Of a DNA stretch of 6,620 nucleotides, positions 1-6,086 are shown piece after piece. The notes under the pieces were generated by a model. It had not been told where the DNA came from. It worked only from the letters and a program-made list of their open reading frames with translations, and did no database searches. The translations under genes and the position numbers were made by a program. Numbering within the stretch: the stretch's first letter is position 1; each line of letters begins with the position of its first letter. Source of the DNA: Eubacteriales bacterium (GTDB lineage Bacteria > Bacillota > Clostridia > JANYKE01). The DNA lies in contig JANYKE010000167.1 of assembly GCA_025361685.1 (NCBI GenBank), positions 1 through 6,620 of the forward strand. The letters run 5' to 3'.

Positions 1-112
1 AGTCGCAGTATTCAGAATATTCTCTTCCGAATCCGTATGTTCCTGATGCTGCTATTACAGGATTTTTTAATTTTAGCAATCCGATTGTTACACCGGTATC
101 TATTTTAGTCAA
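1..112 (-). CDS. pyrD: Dihydroorotate dehydrogenase B (NAD+), catalytic subunit, N-terminal fragment
   Basis: Only the first 37 codons are inside the window; the gene continues past the left edge. The reverse strand reads a TTG start followed by [16 protein letters not shown], then [20 protein letters not shown]. The second stretch is the N-terminal signature of class 1B PyrD (family pattern roughly LKNPI..ASG.FGFGREY). The TTG at 112-110 is chosen because GGAGGA lies 8 nt upstream at 126-121 and the peptide from there aligns with the usual family start; the only other nearby possibility, ATT at 117, is followed at once by TGA. The start overlaps the end of pyrK by 8 nt, which suggests coupled translation. 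By family knowledge this FMN subunit oxidises dihydroorotate to orotate in the cytosol and passes electrons to PyrK. The catalytic residues lie outside the window. Confidence 0.9.
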   Translation of the reverse strand, partial: MTKIDTGVTIGLLKLKNPVIAASGTYGFGREYSEYCD

Positions 113-923
113 AGAATAAATCCTCCTTCCAAAATATTGGACCATCTTTGCATGCATGAGAATATTTGAATCCTTCTGCATCATCACTGTCTTTCAACTT
201 GCATACGCATACAAGACAAGCTCCGATTCCGCATGCCATCCGTCGTTCAATTGATAACTGCCCGGTTATTCCAATTTCATCTGATATATGAACTAAACGT
301 TTCATCATCATTTCAGGACCGCAGGTAAAAAATGCTGTTCCGTCTTTCTCCGATTCAGGTACTGCTAATTCTCCAAATGGTGCAAAGGCAGTAGTAACTA
401 ATCCTTTTTCTCCGTATGAGCCATCGTCAGTATAGATTATCAGATTGTCTGCCACACTACAAAACTCGTTTTCAAGAACAACTGCGTCCTTATTTCTAAA
501 CCCCAGTAAAATAGTTTTCTTTTTAGTCTTTAGTTCCTTCGCAAGATACAATAGTGGAAATACTCCAATTCCTCCGCCAACAATAATTGCATGTTCCGGT
601 GCTGCTTGTGTGTCAAATGAGTTTCCCAACGGTCCCATAAAATTTATTGTCTCCTCTGATTTGCGCTCAGAAAGTACTTTTGTTCCTCTTCCTCTAACCT
701 GATATATAATGTCCATAGTTCCTGATTTCTTGTCAATATCTGCAATACTTATCGGTCTGCGAAGATAGGGGTCTACGCCATTTTCATCAAGACTGCATTT
801 GATATTTATAAATTGACCGGGCTGCGAAGCTTTCACAGTTTCAGGTTCATACAGCTTAAGACAGAAAATATCTTTTGCCATTTGATTGTTGCTGATAATT
901 GATGCATGCAAAGTACTTTTCAT
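105..923 (-). CDS. pyrK: Dihydroorotate dehydrogenase B, electron transfer subunit PyrK
   Basis: This 272-residue protein is the FAD and [2Fe-2S] subunit that lets class 1B PyrD use NAD+ as electron acceptor; the two form a cytosolic PyrD2-PyrK2 complex. Visible motifs, numbered from the chosen start: the flavin-binding RRPISIA at 55-61, the NAD(P)-type loop VGGGIG at 115-120, TCGP at 200-203, and the iron-sulfur motif CGIGACLVC. The likely cluster ligands are C231, C236, C239 and C258, with the usual C-x4-C-x2-C-x(n)-C spacing, followed by KDGPIF. The ATG at 923-921 is chosen because GGAGA (933-929) precedes it by 5 nt. The frame is open further upstream to a TTG at 941, but that start would overlap the preceding gene and lacks a good site. 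It begins 1 nt after the stop of the CarB-like gene and overlaps pyrD. All expected ligands are present, so it looks functional. Confidence 0.95.
   Translation of the reverse strand: MKSTLHASIISNNQMAKDIFCLKLYEPETVKASQPGQFINIKCSLDENGVDPYLRRPISIADIDKKSGTMDIIYQVRGRGTKVLSERKSEETINFMGPLGNSFDTQAAPEHAIIVGGGIGVFPLLYLAKELKTKKKTILLGFRNKDAVVLENEFCSVADNLIIYTDDGSYGEKGLVTTAFAPFGELAVPESEKDGTAFFTCGPEMMMKRLVHISDEIGITGQLSIERRMACGIGACLVCVCKLKDSDDAEGFKYSHACKDGPIFWKEDLFFD
121..126 (-). promoter_or_regulatory. Ribosome binding site deciding the TTG start of pyrD
   Basis: GGAGGA within the longer purine run GGAAGGAGGA (130-121) lies inside the last codons of pyrK, 8 nt before the TTG at 112-110. No ATG or GTG is placed correctly, so this site is the main support for a TTG start. 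Confidence 0.75.
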
Positions 924-924
924 T

Positions 925-2073
925 TTATTCTCCATTTTCAATTAAATCTATTCCGGTCAATTTGAGTCTTGGAATAATATATTCGCTATTTTTCTTATCG
1001 AGCATAATAATTGCTTTATCTGCTTTTTCAAATTCAAAAATATTTTTTATATTTTCAAAAATCATTTGTTCAAAATATATTTTGTAATCGAGTTTGTTTT
1101 CATCGTCGGTCAGTATCTCGTTTTTATTAATTGTGACATTGCTTACAAAAACAAAACTGTATTTTGCGGAAATTGATTTCAAAAAATCTTTGTCGATTTT
1201 TTTCGAATCATCACATAAGACAAGAACTTTTGGAGGTCCTGATCTGCTATCGCTCTTCAATAAAACAACTCCACTTTTGACAGCAGATTTTCCGGAAACT
1301 AAATCCGACTCAATTATGTCTGCCATATCTTTTGCATCAACAATATCAGAGACATTGTCAACATCGATAATATCAGAGACATCCACAAATTGTTTTTTAT
1401 CAACATACATTGAAAAATAATATTCTTCATTATATGGCAGTCCAATACTTGAACAGTTAAATTTACTGAATTTTGGGAAAATACTATTTGATCTGATTTT
1501 ATGCGCTACTTCATGTTCTGTGCAATTTAACAAGTAGGCTATTCCTTCGTCAGTGAGTCCATAACTTTTGGCCTGCAAAAGCAATTGTGTCGGGACTTGT
1601 TCGATATTGTATGTTTCGAGGTATTCTTCAAGGACGACAATATCCCGGAGTCCCTCAACAAATAACTTGTCAGTGTTGGCAACCTCAAGAATTGTTTCAA
1701 TGTCAATCCCTTTTCGAATTGCGCCGGTTAAAATGTATATTTTTTCATATGAAAAAAGTCTGAGAATCCTTTTAATAATTTCTGCTTGACTTTTTCCAAA
1801 AAAATATTCTGCTTCAGCTCGGATAAATTCAGGTGTTGCAATATTAAAACCTTTTGTAATTACTGTCTCAACATTTTCGCCAACGCTGACCAACAGCCCA
1901 GATTTCTTCAATGCAACGTAGTCATCAAATTCAACGAATTCAACATCTGTGGTTTCATCAAACTCTTCTTTATGCCCAAACAAGGCTTCAAATTCTTCAT
2001 CAATTAAAAGTGCTATTTCATCTTTTTCAATTTTATCAGAACCTTTTATGTTCTTCATGTTTGCATCAGCCAC
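925..2073 (-). CDS. CarB-derived protein lacking ATP-grasp domains (oligomerization plus second pre-ATP-grasp region)
   Basis: A 382-residue protein from a GTG start. Residues 1-50 are acidic and match nothing I recognise. Residues 57-76 (KKSGLLVSVGENVETVI...) resemble the end of the first CarB synthetase half (MKSVGE.M.IGRT.EEAL). Residues 97-224 follow the CarB oligomerization domain: RILRLFSYEKIYILTGAIRKG, then VEGLRDIVVLEEYLE, GLTDEGIAYLLNCTEHEV and NEEYYFSMY, the last matching the YMYSTYE end of that domain. Residues 225-280 are a low-complexity acidic linker. Residues 281-382 follow the second pre-ATP-grasp domain (PKVLVL, DYKIYFE, NIKNIFEFEKADKAIIM, LTGIDLI). The glycine loop GGGPNRIGQG, the NNPETVSTD segment and the GGQT motif have been replaced, and no ATP-grasp or allosteric domain follows, so carbamoyl phosphate synthesis is not expected. 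It lies between pyrF and pyrK, where carA-carB is common in Firmicutes. It could be a scaffold, a regulator or a relic. The CarB relationship rests on remembered family sequences. Confidence 0.8.
   Translation of the reverse strand: MADANMKNIKGSDKIEKDEIALLIDEEFEALFGHKEEFDETTDVEFVEFDDYVALKKSGLLVSVGENVETVITKGFNIATPEFIRAEAEYFFGKSQAEIIKRILRLFSYEKIYILTGAIRKGIDIETILEVANTDKLFVEGLRDIVVLEEYLETYNIEQVPTQLLLQAKSYGLTDEGIAYLLNCTEHEVAHKIRSNSIFPKFSKFNCSSIGLPYNEEYYFSMYVDKKQFVDVSDIIDVDNVSDIVDAKDMADIIESDLVSGKSAVKSGVVLLKSDSRSGPPKVLVLCDDSKKIDKDFLKSISAKYSFVFVSNVTINKNEILTDDENKLDYKIYFEQMIFENIKNIFEFEKADKAIIMLDKKNSEYIIPRLKLTGIDLIENGE
1300..1380 (-). repeat. Three 27-nt tandem units coding an acidic 9-residue repeat in the CarB-like gene
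   Basis: Residues 232-258 of the CarB-like protein read as three 9-residue units: VSDIIDVDN, VSDIVDAKD and MADIIESDL. At DNA level a 13-nt exact copy (aatatcagagaca on the plus strand) occurs at 1342-1354 and 1369-1381, a period of 27 nt. The third unit is diverged. The repeat is in frame and lies in the linker between the oligomerization-like and pre-ATP-grasp-like parts, where ordinary CarB has only a short junction. This suggests expansion by duplication. Confidence 0.7.
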
Positions 2074-2083
2074 TTTTTTCTCC
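2074..2083 (-). promoter_or_regulatory. Ribosome binding site deciding the GTG start of the CarB-like gene
   Basis: GGAG (2083-2080) followed by six A and a GTG at 2073-2071. A TTG at 2085-2083 would overlap this site, and the ATG at 2058-2056 has no Shine-Dalgarno, so GTG is preferred. The gap from the pyrF stop to this GTG is 33 nt, the largest in the operon. Confidence 0.65.
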
Positions 2084-2106
2084 AAAATTTATTCCGTAAA
2101 TTATTA

Positions 2107-3057
2107 CTATTGCCTTTTTGAAATAGCACTGTTAAGTTCATCTTTCATGCGCATTGCTTCTGCACGCGCTGCCTTGCCAAATTCTTCCGGTCTAAATTTA
2201 TCTTTCCATTTGCTGTCTTTGTATGCACACATTATGCTTCGTGAAGCATTTACAATTGCGCCCAATCCATCCTTGTTAAATGACTTTGCCGCACCATCTG
2301 CCGTGCCGCCTTGTGCTCCATATCCGGGTACAAGAATATATGATTTGCTTATTATATTTCTTACTTGCTCAGCCTGCTCGGGAAAGGTAGCCCCGACAAC
2401 TGCGCCAATATTTGTATATCCATATTCGCCAATATTATCACCGCCCCACTCGTTAACAAGATTCGCCATTATTTCGTAGACTGTCTCACCATTTTCCATA
2501 CATAAATCTTGCAACTGACCTGATGAAGGATTTGATGTTTTTACAAGAACAAAAATTCCTTTTTCCTTTTCACCTTGATTACAATGTTTTAAGAAGGGTT
2601 CAATTCCGTCGATGCCAATATATCCATTTACAGTTAATGCATCTGCCAAAAATGCCCTTTGCGAAATCGAATCCCGAATAAATGTTTCTCCTAAATATGC
2701 CGTTGCATAAGCGTCTGCGGTGGATCCGATATCATTTCTCTTGCCGTCGAGAATAATCATCATCCCGCGGCTTTTTGCATACTCAATTGTATTTGCCAAT
2801 ACCTCAACACCATCATGCCCGTACATTTCATAATATGCAGACTGTGGTTTTATGCAAGGTACCATATCAAATGTTTCATCAATAATTCCAATGTTGAATT
2901 TTAGAATTGCCTGTGCGGCACCAGACATGGTCGGACCATATTCACTAAACATTTTTTCGAGAAGAAATTTCGGAATATATTCAAGTTTTGGATCAAGGCC
3001 TATTACAGTCGGGTTGTCTTTCTTAATAATGTCGTTAATCAACTTGTCAATAAACAT
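2107..3057 (-). CDS. pyrF: Orotidine 5'-phosphate decarboxylase, long (subfamily 2) type
   Basis: The enzyme converts OMP to UMP, the last step of the pathway, in the cytosol. At 316 residues it belongs to the longer PyrF subfamily rather than the roughly 230-240 residue B. subtilis/E. coli type. The N-terminus has the substrate-contact segment VIGLDPKLEYIP (18-29). The catalytic signature is ILDGKRNDIGSTADAYA (102-118), giving D104, K106 (proton donor) and D109. The phosphate-binding end is visible as LVPGYGAQGG (242-251) and NASRSI (270-275, with R273). The ATG at 3057-3055 has GGAGG 8 nt upstream at 3070-3066. It overlaps the end of pyrC by 11 nt, so translation is likely coupled. No key residue is missing. 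Confidence 0.95.
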   Translation of the reverse strand: MFIDKLINDIIKKDNPTVIGLDPKLEYIPKFLLEKMFSEYGPTMSGAAQAILKFNIGIIDETFDMVPCIKPQSAYYEMYGHDGVEVLANTIEYAKSRGMMIILDGKRNDIGSTADAYATAYLGETFIRDSISQRAFLADALTVNGYIGIDGIEPFLKHCNQGEKEKGIFVLVKTSNPSSGQLQDLCMENGETVYEIMANLVNEWGGDNIGEYGYTNIGAVVGATFPEQAEQVRNIISKSYILVPGYGAQGGTADGAAKSFNKDGLGAIVNASRSIMCAYKDSKWKDKFRPEEFGKAARAEAMRMKDELNSAISKRQ

Positions 3058-4330
3058 AAATCTTGCCTCCCAGAATTGTGTATGAAACTAAGCCTTTAAG
3101 TTCAAAACCATCATAAGGTGAATTCTTTGACTTAGAAATAAATTTTTTAACATTTACCACAACAAACTTATTGCTGTCTATTATTGTAATGTCAGCATCT
3201 GCACCCACCGAAAGTGTCCCCTTATTTATTCCAAGCATTTTTGCAGGAGCCTCACTCATTAACCTTGCCAAATCGCTCATATTAATATGCCCGGGTTCAA
3301 CAAGATATTTTATGGCAACCGAAAGCGCTGTTTCAAAACCAACAATACCGTTTGCCGCATAACCAAACTCGACGTTTTTTTCATCTTTATGCTGAGGCGC
3401 ATGGTCAGTTGCAATCATATCAATTGTGCCATCTTTGATTCCGGCAATAATAGCCTCGACATCTTTTTGGGTTCTGAGCGGCGGATTCATTTTTGCATTT
3501 GTGTTGTATTCGCCAACATCCTCTTCAGTTAGAGAAAAATAATGTGGGCAGGTTTCGCATGTCACTTTAACGCCTCTTCTTTTTGCATTGCGAATCAGAT
3601 CAACCGAAAGTTCAGTACTAATGTGCGCAATATGAATCGGGACGCCGGTATATTCTGAAAGAATCAGTTCGCGGCTAACCATTATTTCTTCAGCCGGAGC
3701 AGGAATTCCAATCAGCCCCATGCGTGTGGAAAACTCGCCTTCGTTAACATCTCCGTCCTCAGCAATGTCGAGGTCCTCACAATGAGAAATTACTCTTATA
3801 TTAAACATGCCGGAGTAGAGAATCGCTTTTTTCATAAGACTTGAACTTACTACTGGCCTGCCATCATCAGATATTGCAACAACGCCTGCTTCTTTAAGCT
3901 CTCCGATATTAGATAATTCTTTTCCCTCCATACCCTTTGAAATTGCTCCTATCGGAAAAACATTTGCATGTCCTTTTTTCTTGGCCTTGTTAATTATATA
4001 TTTCACTATTGCTTCATTGTCAATAACCGGATTGGTATTCGGCATACATGCCACGGAGGTAAATCCTCCGGCTGCAGCGCTCTTTGTTCCGCTGACTATA
4101 TCTTCCTTATATTCAAATCCGGGTTCCCTTAGATGGCAATGTGCATCTACCAGACCCGGAAATACGTGAAGACCTTTCGCATTTATTTCCTGTGCATTTG
4201 TTGTATCAGCTTTGATTTTACCGGGTTTTGCAACCTCTTCAATAATTCCGTCTTTAACAAGAATATCATAATCACCATTTATATTGTTGGCCGGATCCAC
4301 AACCTTCCCGCCTTTAATAATTATCTTCAT
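3047..4330 (-). CDS. pyrC: Dihydroorotase, type I binuclear zinc enzyme
   Basis: This 427-residue cytosolic amidohydrolase reversibly cyclises N-carbamoyl-L-aspartate to L-dihydroorotate. Metal and substrate motifs are all visible: DAHCHLREPG (62-71, zinc ligands H64 and H66), AISDDG (152-157, bridging aspartate), SHCED with H183, HIAHIST with H236, and ATDHAP (307-312) with catalytic D309. The length and DxHxHLREPG motif fit the Bacillus/Aquifex type I class, not the short E. coli type. Its start overlaps the pyrB stop in an ATGA arrangement (4 nt), and its Shine-Dalgarno AAGGAGGG (4345-4338) lies within pyrB codons, so translation should be tightly coupled to pyrB. In some organisms this class forms a complex with aspartate carbamoyltransferase, and the adjacency would allow that. 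Confidence 0.96.
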   Translation of the reverse strand: MKIIIKGGKVVDPANNINGDYDILVKDGIIEEVAKPGKIKADTTNAQEINAKGLHVFPGLVDAHCHLREPGFEYKEDIVSGTKSAAAGGFTSVACMPNTNPVIDNEAIVKYIINKAKKKGHANVFPIGAISKGMEGKELSNIGELKEAGVVAISDDGRPVVSSSLMKKAILYSGMFNIRVISHCEDLDIAEDGDVNEGEFSTRMGLIGIPAPAEEIMVSRELILSEYTGVPIHIAHISTELSVDLIRNAKRRGVKVTCETCPHYFSLTEEDVGEYNTNAKMNPPLRTQKDVEAIIAGIKDGTIDMIATDHAPQHKDEKNVEFGYAANGIVGFETALSVAIKYLVEPGHINMSDLARLMSEAPAKMLGINKGTLSVGADADITIIDSNKFVVVNVKKFISKSKNSPYDGFELKGLVSYTILGGKIYVY

Positions 4331-5253
4331 TCATTTTCCCTCCTTGTAAGCAAATAGAGTATTGCCATTCTTATTGCTACGCCATTGGTTACCTGCTCAT
4401 CTATAAAGGAATTGTCTGCGTCAATAAGCGCTGAAGTGAGTTCAAGTCCTCTGTTAACAGGACCGGGGTGAAGAATAATTACATCACTTTTTGACAATTT
4501 CAGTTTCTTTTCATCTATACCAAAAAACTTTGAATACTCACGCGCCGAAGGAAACAGACTCTTTTTTTGTCTCTCAAGCTGCACGCGTAGTCCCATGACA
4601 ACATCAGCATCGGTAATTGCATCTTCTACAGTATCGCATACTTTTATTCCCATCTTGTCCAAATCTTTTGGAATCATTGTTGCCGGTCCTGCAACGCTGA
4701 CCTGTGCGCCCATCTTTGTCAGCCCCCATATGTTGCTTCGCGCAACTCTGCTATGTAGAATATCGCCTACAATCGCAACCTTTTGGCCTTCAACTGTTCC
4801 TCTTTTTTCAAGAATAGTATACATATCAAGTAATGCCTGTGTCGGATGCTCATTAATTCCATCGCCTGCATTTACAACTGATGCTTTAATATTTTTGGCA
4901 AGCAAATGGGGAGCCCCGGAAATGTTGTGTCTCATTACGAGTATATCCGTGCCCATCGAATCTATGGTCCTGCCTGTATCTATAAGTGTTTCACCCTTAG
5001 CGACGCTACTTGATGACGATGAAATATTTGCTGCATTTGCAGATAAATATTTTGCCGCCAATTCAAATGAAAGTCTTGTTCGTGTACTATTTTCGTAGAA
5101 TAATGTAACTATTGATTTGCCAAGAAGATGAGGAGCTTTCTTGCTTTTACCGAGTATAATTTTTTTCATTGTAACAGCATTATCAAGAATTAGCTGTATT
5201 TCTTCTTTGGATAGATATTTTAGACCTAAGAGATCTTTTGATGATAATTGCAT
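4327..5253 (-). CDS. pyrB: Aspartate carbamoyltransferase catalytic chain
   Basis: The 308-residue enzyme transfers the carbamoyl group from carbamoyl phosphate to L-aspartate, the committed step of UMP synthesis, and is expected to act as a cytosolic trimer. The carbamoyl-phosphate site STRTRLSFE is at 56-64, followed by SSSVAKGET (81-89, K86 reaching into the neighbouring active site), HPTQALLDM (136-144) and the aspartate-binding LHPGPVNRG (261-269). The C-terminus QVTNGVAIRMAIL resembles the Bacillus-type enzymes that work without a PyrI regulatory chain, and no pyrI is present between pyrB and pyrC. The ATG at 5253 has AAGGAGG (5266-5260) 6 nt upstream, and the gap to the pyrR stop is only 11 nt. 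There is no nearby intact carbamoyl phosphate synthetase, so its substrate must come from genes outside this window. Confidence 0.96.
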   Translation of the reverse strand: MQLSSKDLLGLKYLSKEEIQLILDNAVTMKKIILGKSKKAPHLLGKSIVTLFYENSTRTRLSFELAAKYLSANAANISSSSSSVAKGETLIDTGRTIDSMGTDILVMRHNISGAPHLLAKNIKASVVNAGDGINEHPTQALLDMYTILEKRGTVEGQKVAIVGDILHSRVARSNIWGLTKMGAQVSVAGPATMIPKDLDKMGIKVCDTVEDAITDADVVMGLRVQLERQKKSLFPSAREYSKFFGIDEKKLKLSKSDVIILHPGPVNRGLELTSALIDADNSFIDEQVTNGVAIRMAILYLLTRRENE

Positions 5254-5264
5254 GCTTGGCCTCC

Positions 5265-5804
5265 TTAAGATATTTTATGGAGAACGACCTCGTCTACACC
5301 GTCAATTTCTGTTAAGCAAACATCAATCTGAGTTTCTTTCGGGCTGGAAATATTTATTCCGACATAATCCGCCCTTATCGGCAATTCTCTATGTCCCCTA
5401 TCCACAAGTGCAACAAGCTGTACGGATGATGCTCTGCCCAAATCAAAAAGGCCGTCAATTCCGGCTCTTGCAGTTCTGCCTGAAAAAAGTACATCGTCAA
5501 TGAGTATTATATTCTTGCCATCAATTGTAAAATCAATATCTGTTCCGTTGATTACCGGGTGTTCTGACAAGAGGCTCAAATCATCCCTATAAAATGTTAT
5601 GTCAAGAATTCCAACCGGGACAAGAATGCCGGTGCTGTCATAAATGATATCAGCTAACCGCTTAGCCATTGGAACTCCGCGCCGTTGGATACCTACAAGC
5701 GCTACGTCACACAAGAATTCGTTGCGCTCAATGATTTCATGCGATATACGAGTCAGCGCTTTTGCGATGCCCTCGTTATTGATAATTATTTCTTTGCTTG
5801 ACAT
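5265..5804 (-). CDS. pyrR: PyrR bifunctional pyr operon regulator / uracil phosphoribosyltransferase
   Basis: A 179-residue type I phosphoribosyltransferase-fold protein. In relatives it binds pyr mRNA when UMP/UTP is high, and it also converts uracil plus PRPP to UMP. The PRPP-binding motif IILIDDVLFSGRT is at 99-111, the loop VGIQRRG at 37-43, and DRGHRELPIRADYVG at 135-149. The N-terminal ALTRISHEIIERN (16-28) closely follows B. subtilis PyrR, keeping T18, R19, H22 and R27. The RNA-face arginines R139 and R144 are also kept, but the position equivalent to B. subtilis K152 is isoleucine here (I150), from remembered alignment. The ATG at 5804 has GGAGG (5815-5811) 6 nt upstream. It heads the operon directly behind the promoter, 11 nt before pyrB, with no pyrP between. 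No canonical PyrR-binding attenuator is visible around it. Confidence 0.95.
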   Translation of the reverse strand: MSSKEIIINNEGIAKALTRISHEIIERNEFLCDVALVGIQRRGVPMAKRLADIIYDSTGILVPVGILDITFYRDDLSLLSEHPVINGTDIDFTIDGKNIILIDDVLFSGRTARAGIDGLFDLGRASSVQLVALVDRGHRELPIRADYVGINISSPKETQIDVCLTEIDGVDEVVLHKIS

Positions 5805-5811
5805 TTTCTCC

Positions 5812-5837
5812 CTCCAATCAGTATTTATTTGTTGGAG
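5812..5837 (-). promoter_or_regulatory. Leader hairpin covering the pyrR Shine-Dalgarno
   Basis: Near the predicted 5' end of the mRNA, CUCCAA (5837-5832) is perfectly complementary to UUGGAG (5817-5812), which includes most of the pyrR ribosome binding site GGAGG. The loop is 14 nt and A-rich. A 6-bp stem of this kind is only modestly stable, so it could be a control point or chance complementarity: any CUCC near a Shine-Dalgarno can pair. The predicted transcript start (about 5833) falls at or inside the 5' arm, so its existence depends on the true start site. Confidence 0.4.
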
Positions 5838-5839
5838 CG

Positions 5840-5868
5840 ATTATAACATATTTTTTTTTATTAAGCAA
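5840..5868 (-). promoter_or_regulatory. Sigma-A type promoter of the pyr operon
   Basis: On the reverse strand, TTGCTT (5868-5863) and a perfect TATAAT (5845-5840) are separated by exactly 17 nt. The spacer includes an uninterrupted run of nine A (5859-5851). The predicted start is near 5833, giving a leader of about 28 nt before the pyrR ATG. No other comparable promoter is seen inside the operon. Confidence 0.8.
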
Positions 5869-6086
5869 CATATTCAAGAGACATCTGCATAATCTTGCTG
5901 ATTTGGTTAATTGACAAAGTAAACTTCAGTTTGCTTTTAAATCTGTTGTTTAGTCTGTCAGATAAATTACAGTCAACTTTTGTTTGTCATTCTTGCTTTA
6001 GTTTGTCAAAGGCTGATTTTATAATTGTTTGTTTTTTAGTATAATGCTTTTGGTTGTCTGTCAGAGTTTGAAAGGATCATACTACT
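5869..6086. other. Divergent non-coding region between the pyr promoter and the IS30-type gene
   Basis: No open reading frame of substance and no RNA gene is recognised here. The region is AT-rich and contains repeated T(T/C)TGTCA words on the plus strand at 5954-5960, 5983-5989, 6002-6008 and 6057-6063, plus one inverted copy (TTGACAAA, 5911-5918). A 10-nt direct repeat GTCTGTCAGA occurs at 5953-5962 and 6056-6065. Part of this region is probably the left end and leader of the insertion element, but its exact boundary with the pyr upstream region cannot be placed. Confidence 0.6.
6040..6045 (+). promoter_or_regulatory. Possible -10 box for the transposase
   Basis: A perfect TATAAT lies 41 nt before the transposase ATG on the plus strand. 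No good -35 box is found at 16-18 nt; the best is a T-rich stretch around 6017-6023. The assignment is therefore weak. Confidence 0.35.

Noticed and set aside
921..941. Upstream start for pyrK at TTG 941
   Set aside because: It would overlap the CarB-like gene and adds residues absent from the family; the ATG at 923 has a properly spaced GGAGA.
925..2073. Calling the CarB-like gene a functional carB or a plain pseudogene
   Set aside because: Catalytic ATP-grasp domains are absent, so it cannot be a full CarB. The frame is uninterrupted with good translation signals, so a pseudogene label is not supported either.
1949..2479. Plus-strand open frame of 176 codons spanning pyrF and the CarB-like gene
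   Set aside because: It is antisense to two well supported genes, has no recognisable motifs and has biased composition typical of a shadow frame.
4595..5098. Plus-strand open frame of 167 codons opposite pyrB
   Set aside because: It lies wholly antisense to pyrB, whose catalytic motifs are complete; no ribosome binding site or family signature was seen.
5911..5942. TTGACA at 5911 as a -35 box of a plus-strand promoter
   Set aside because: At 16-18 nt spacing there is only a weak T-rich -10 (TTTTAA), and it lies about 145 nt from the transposase start; not convincing.
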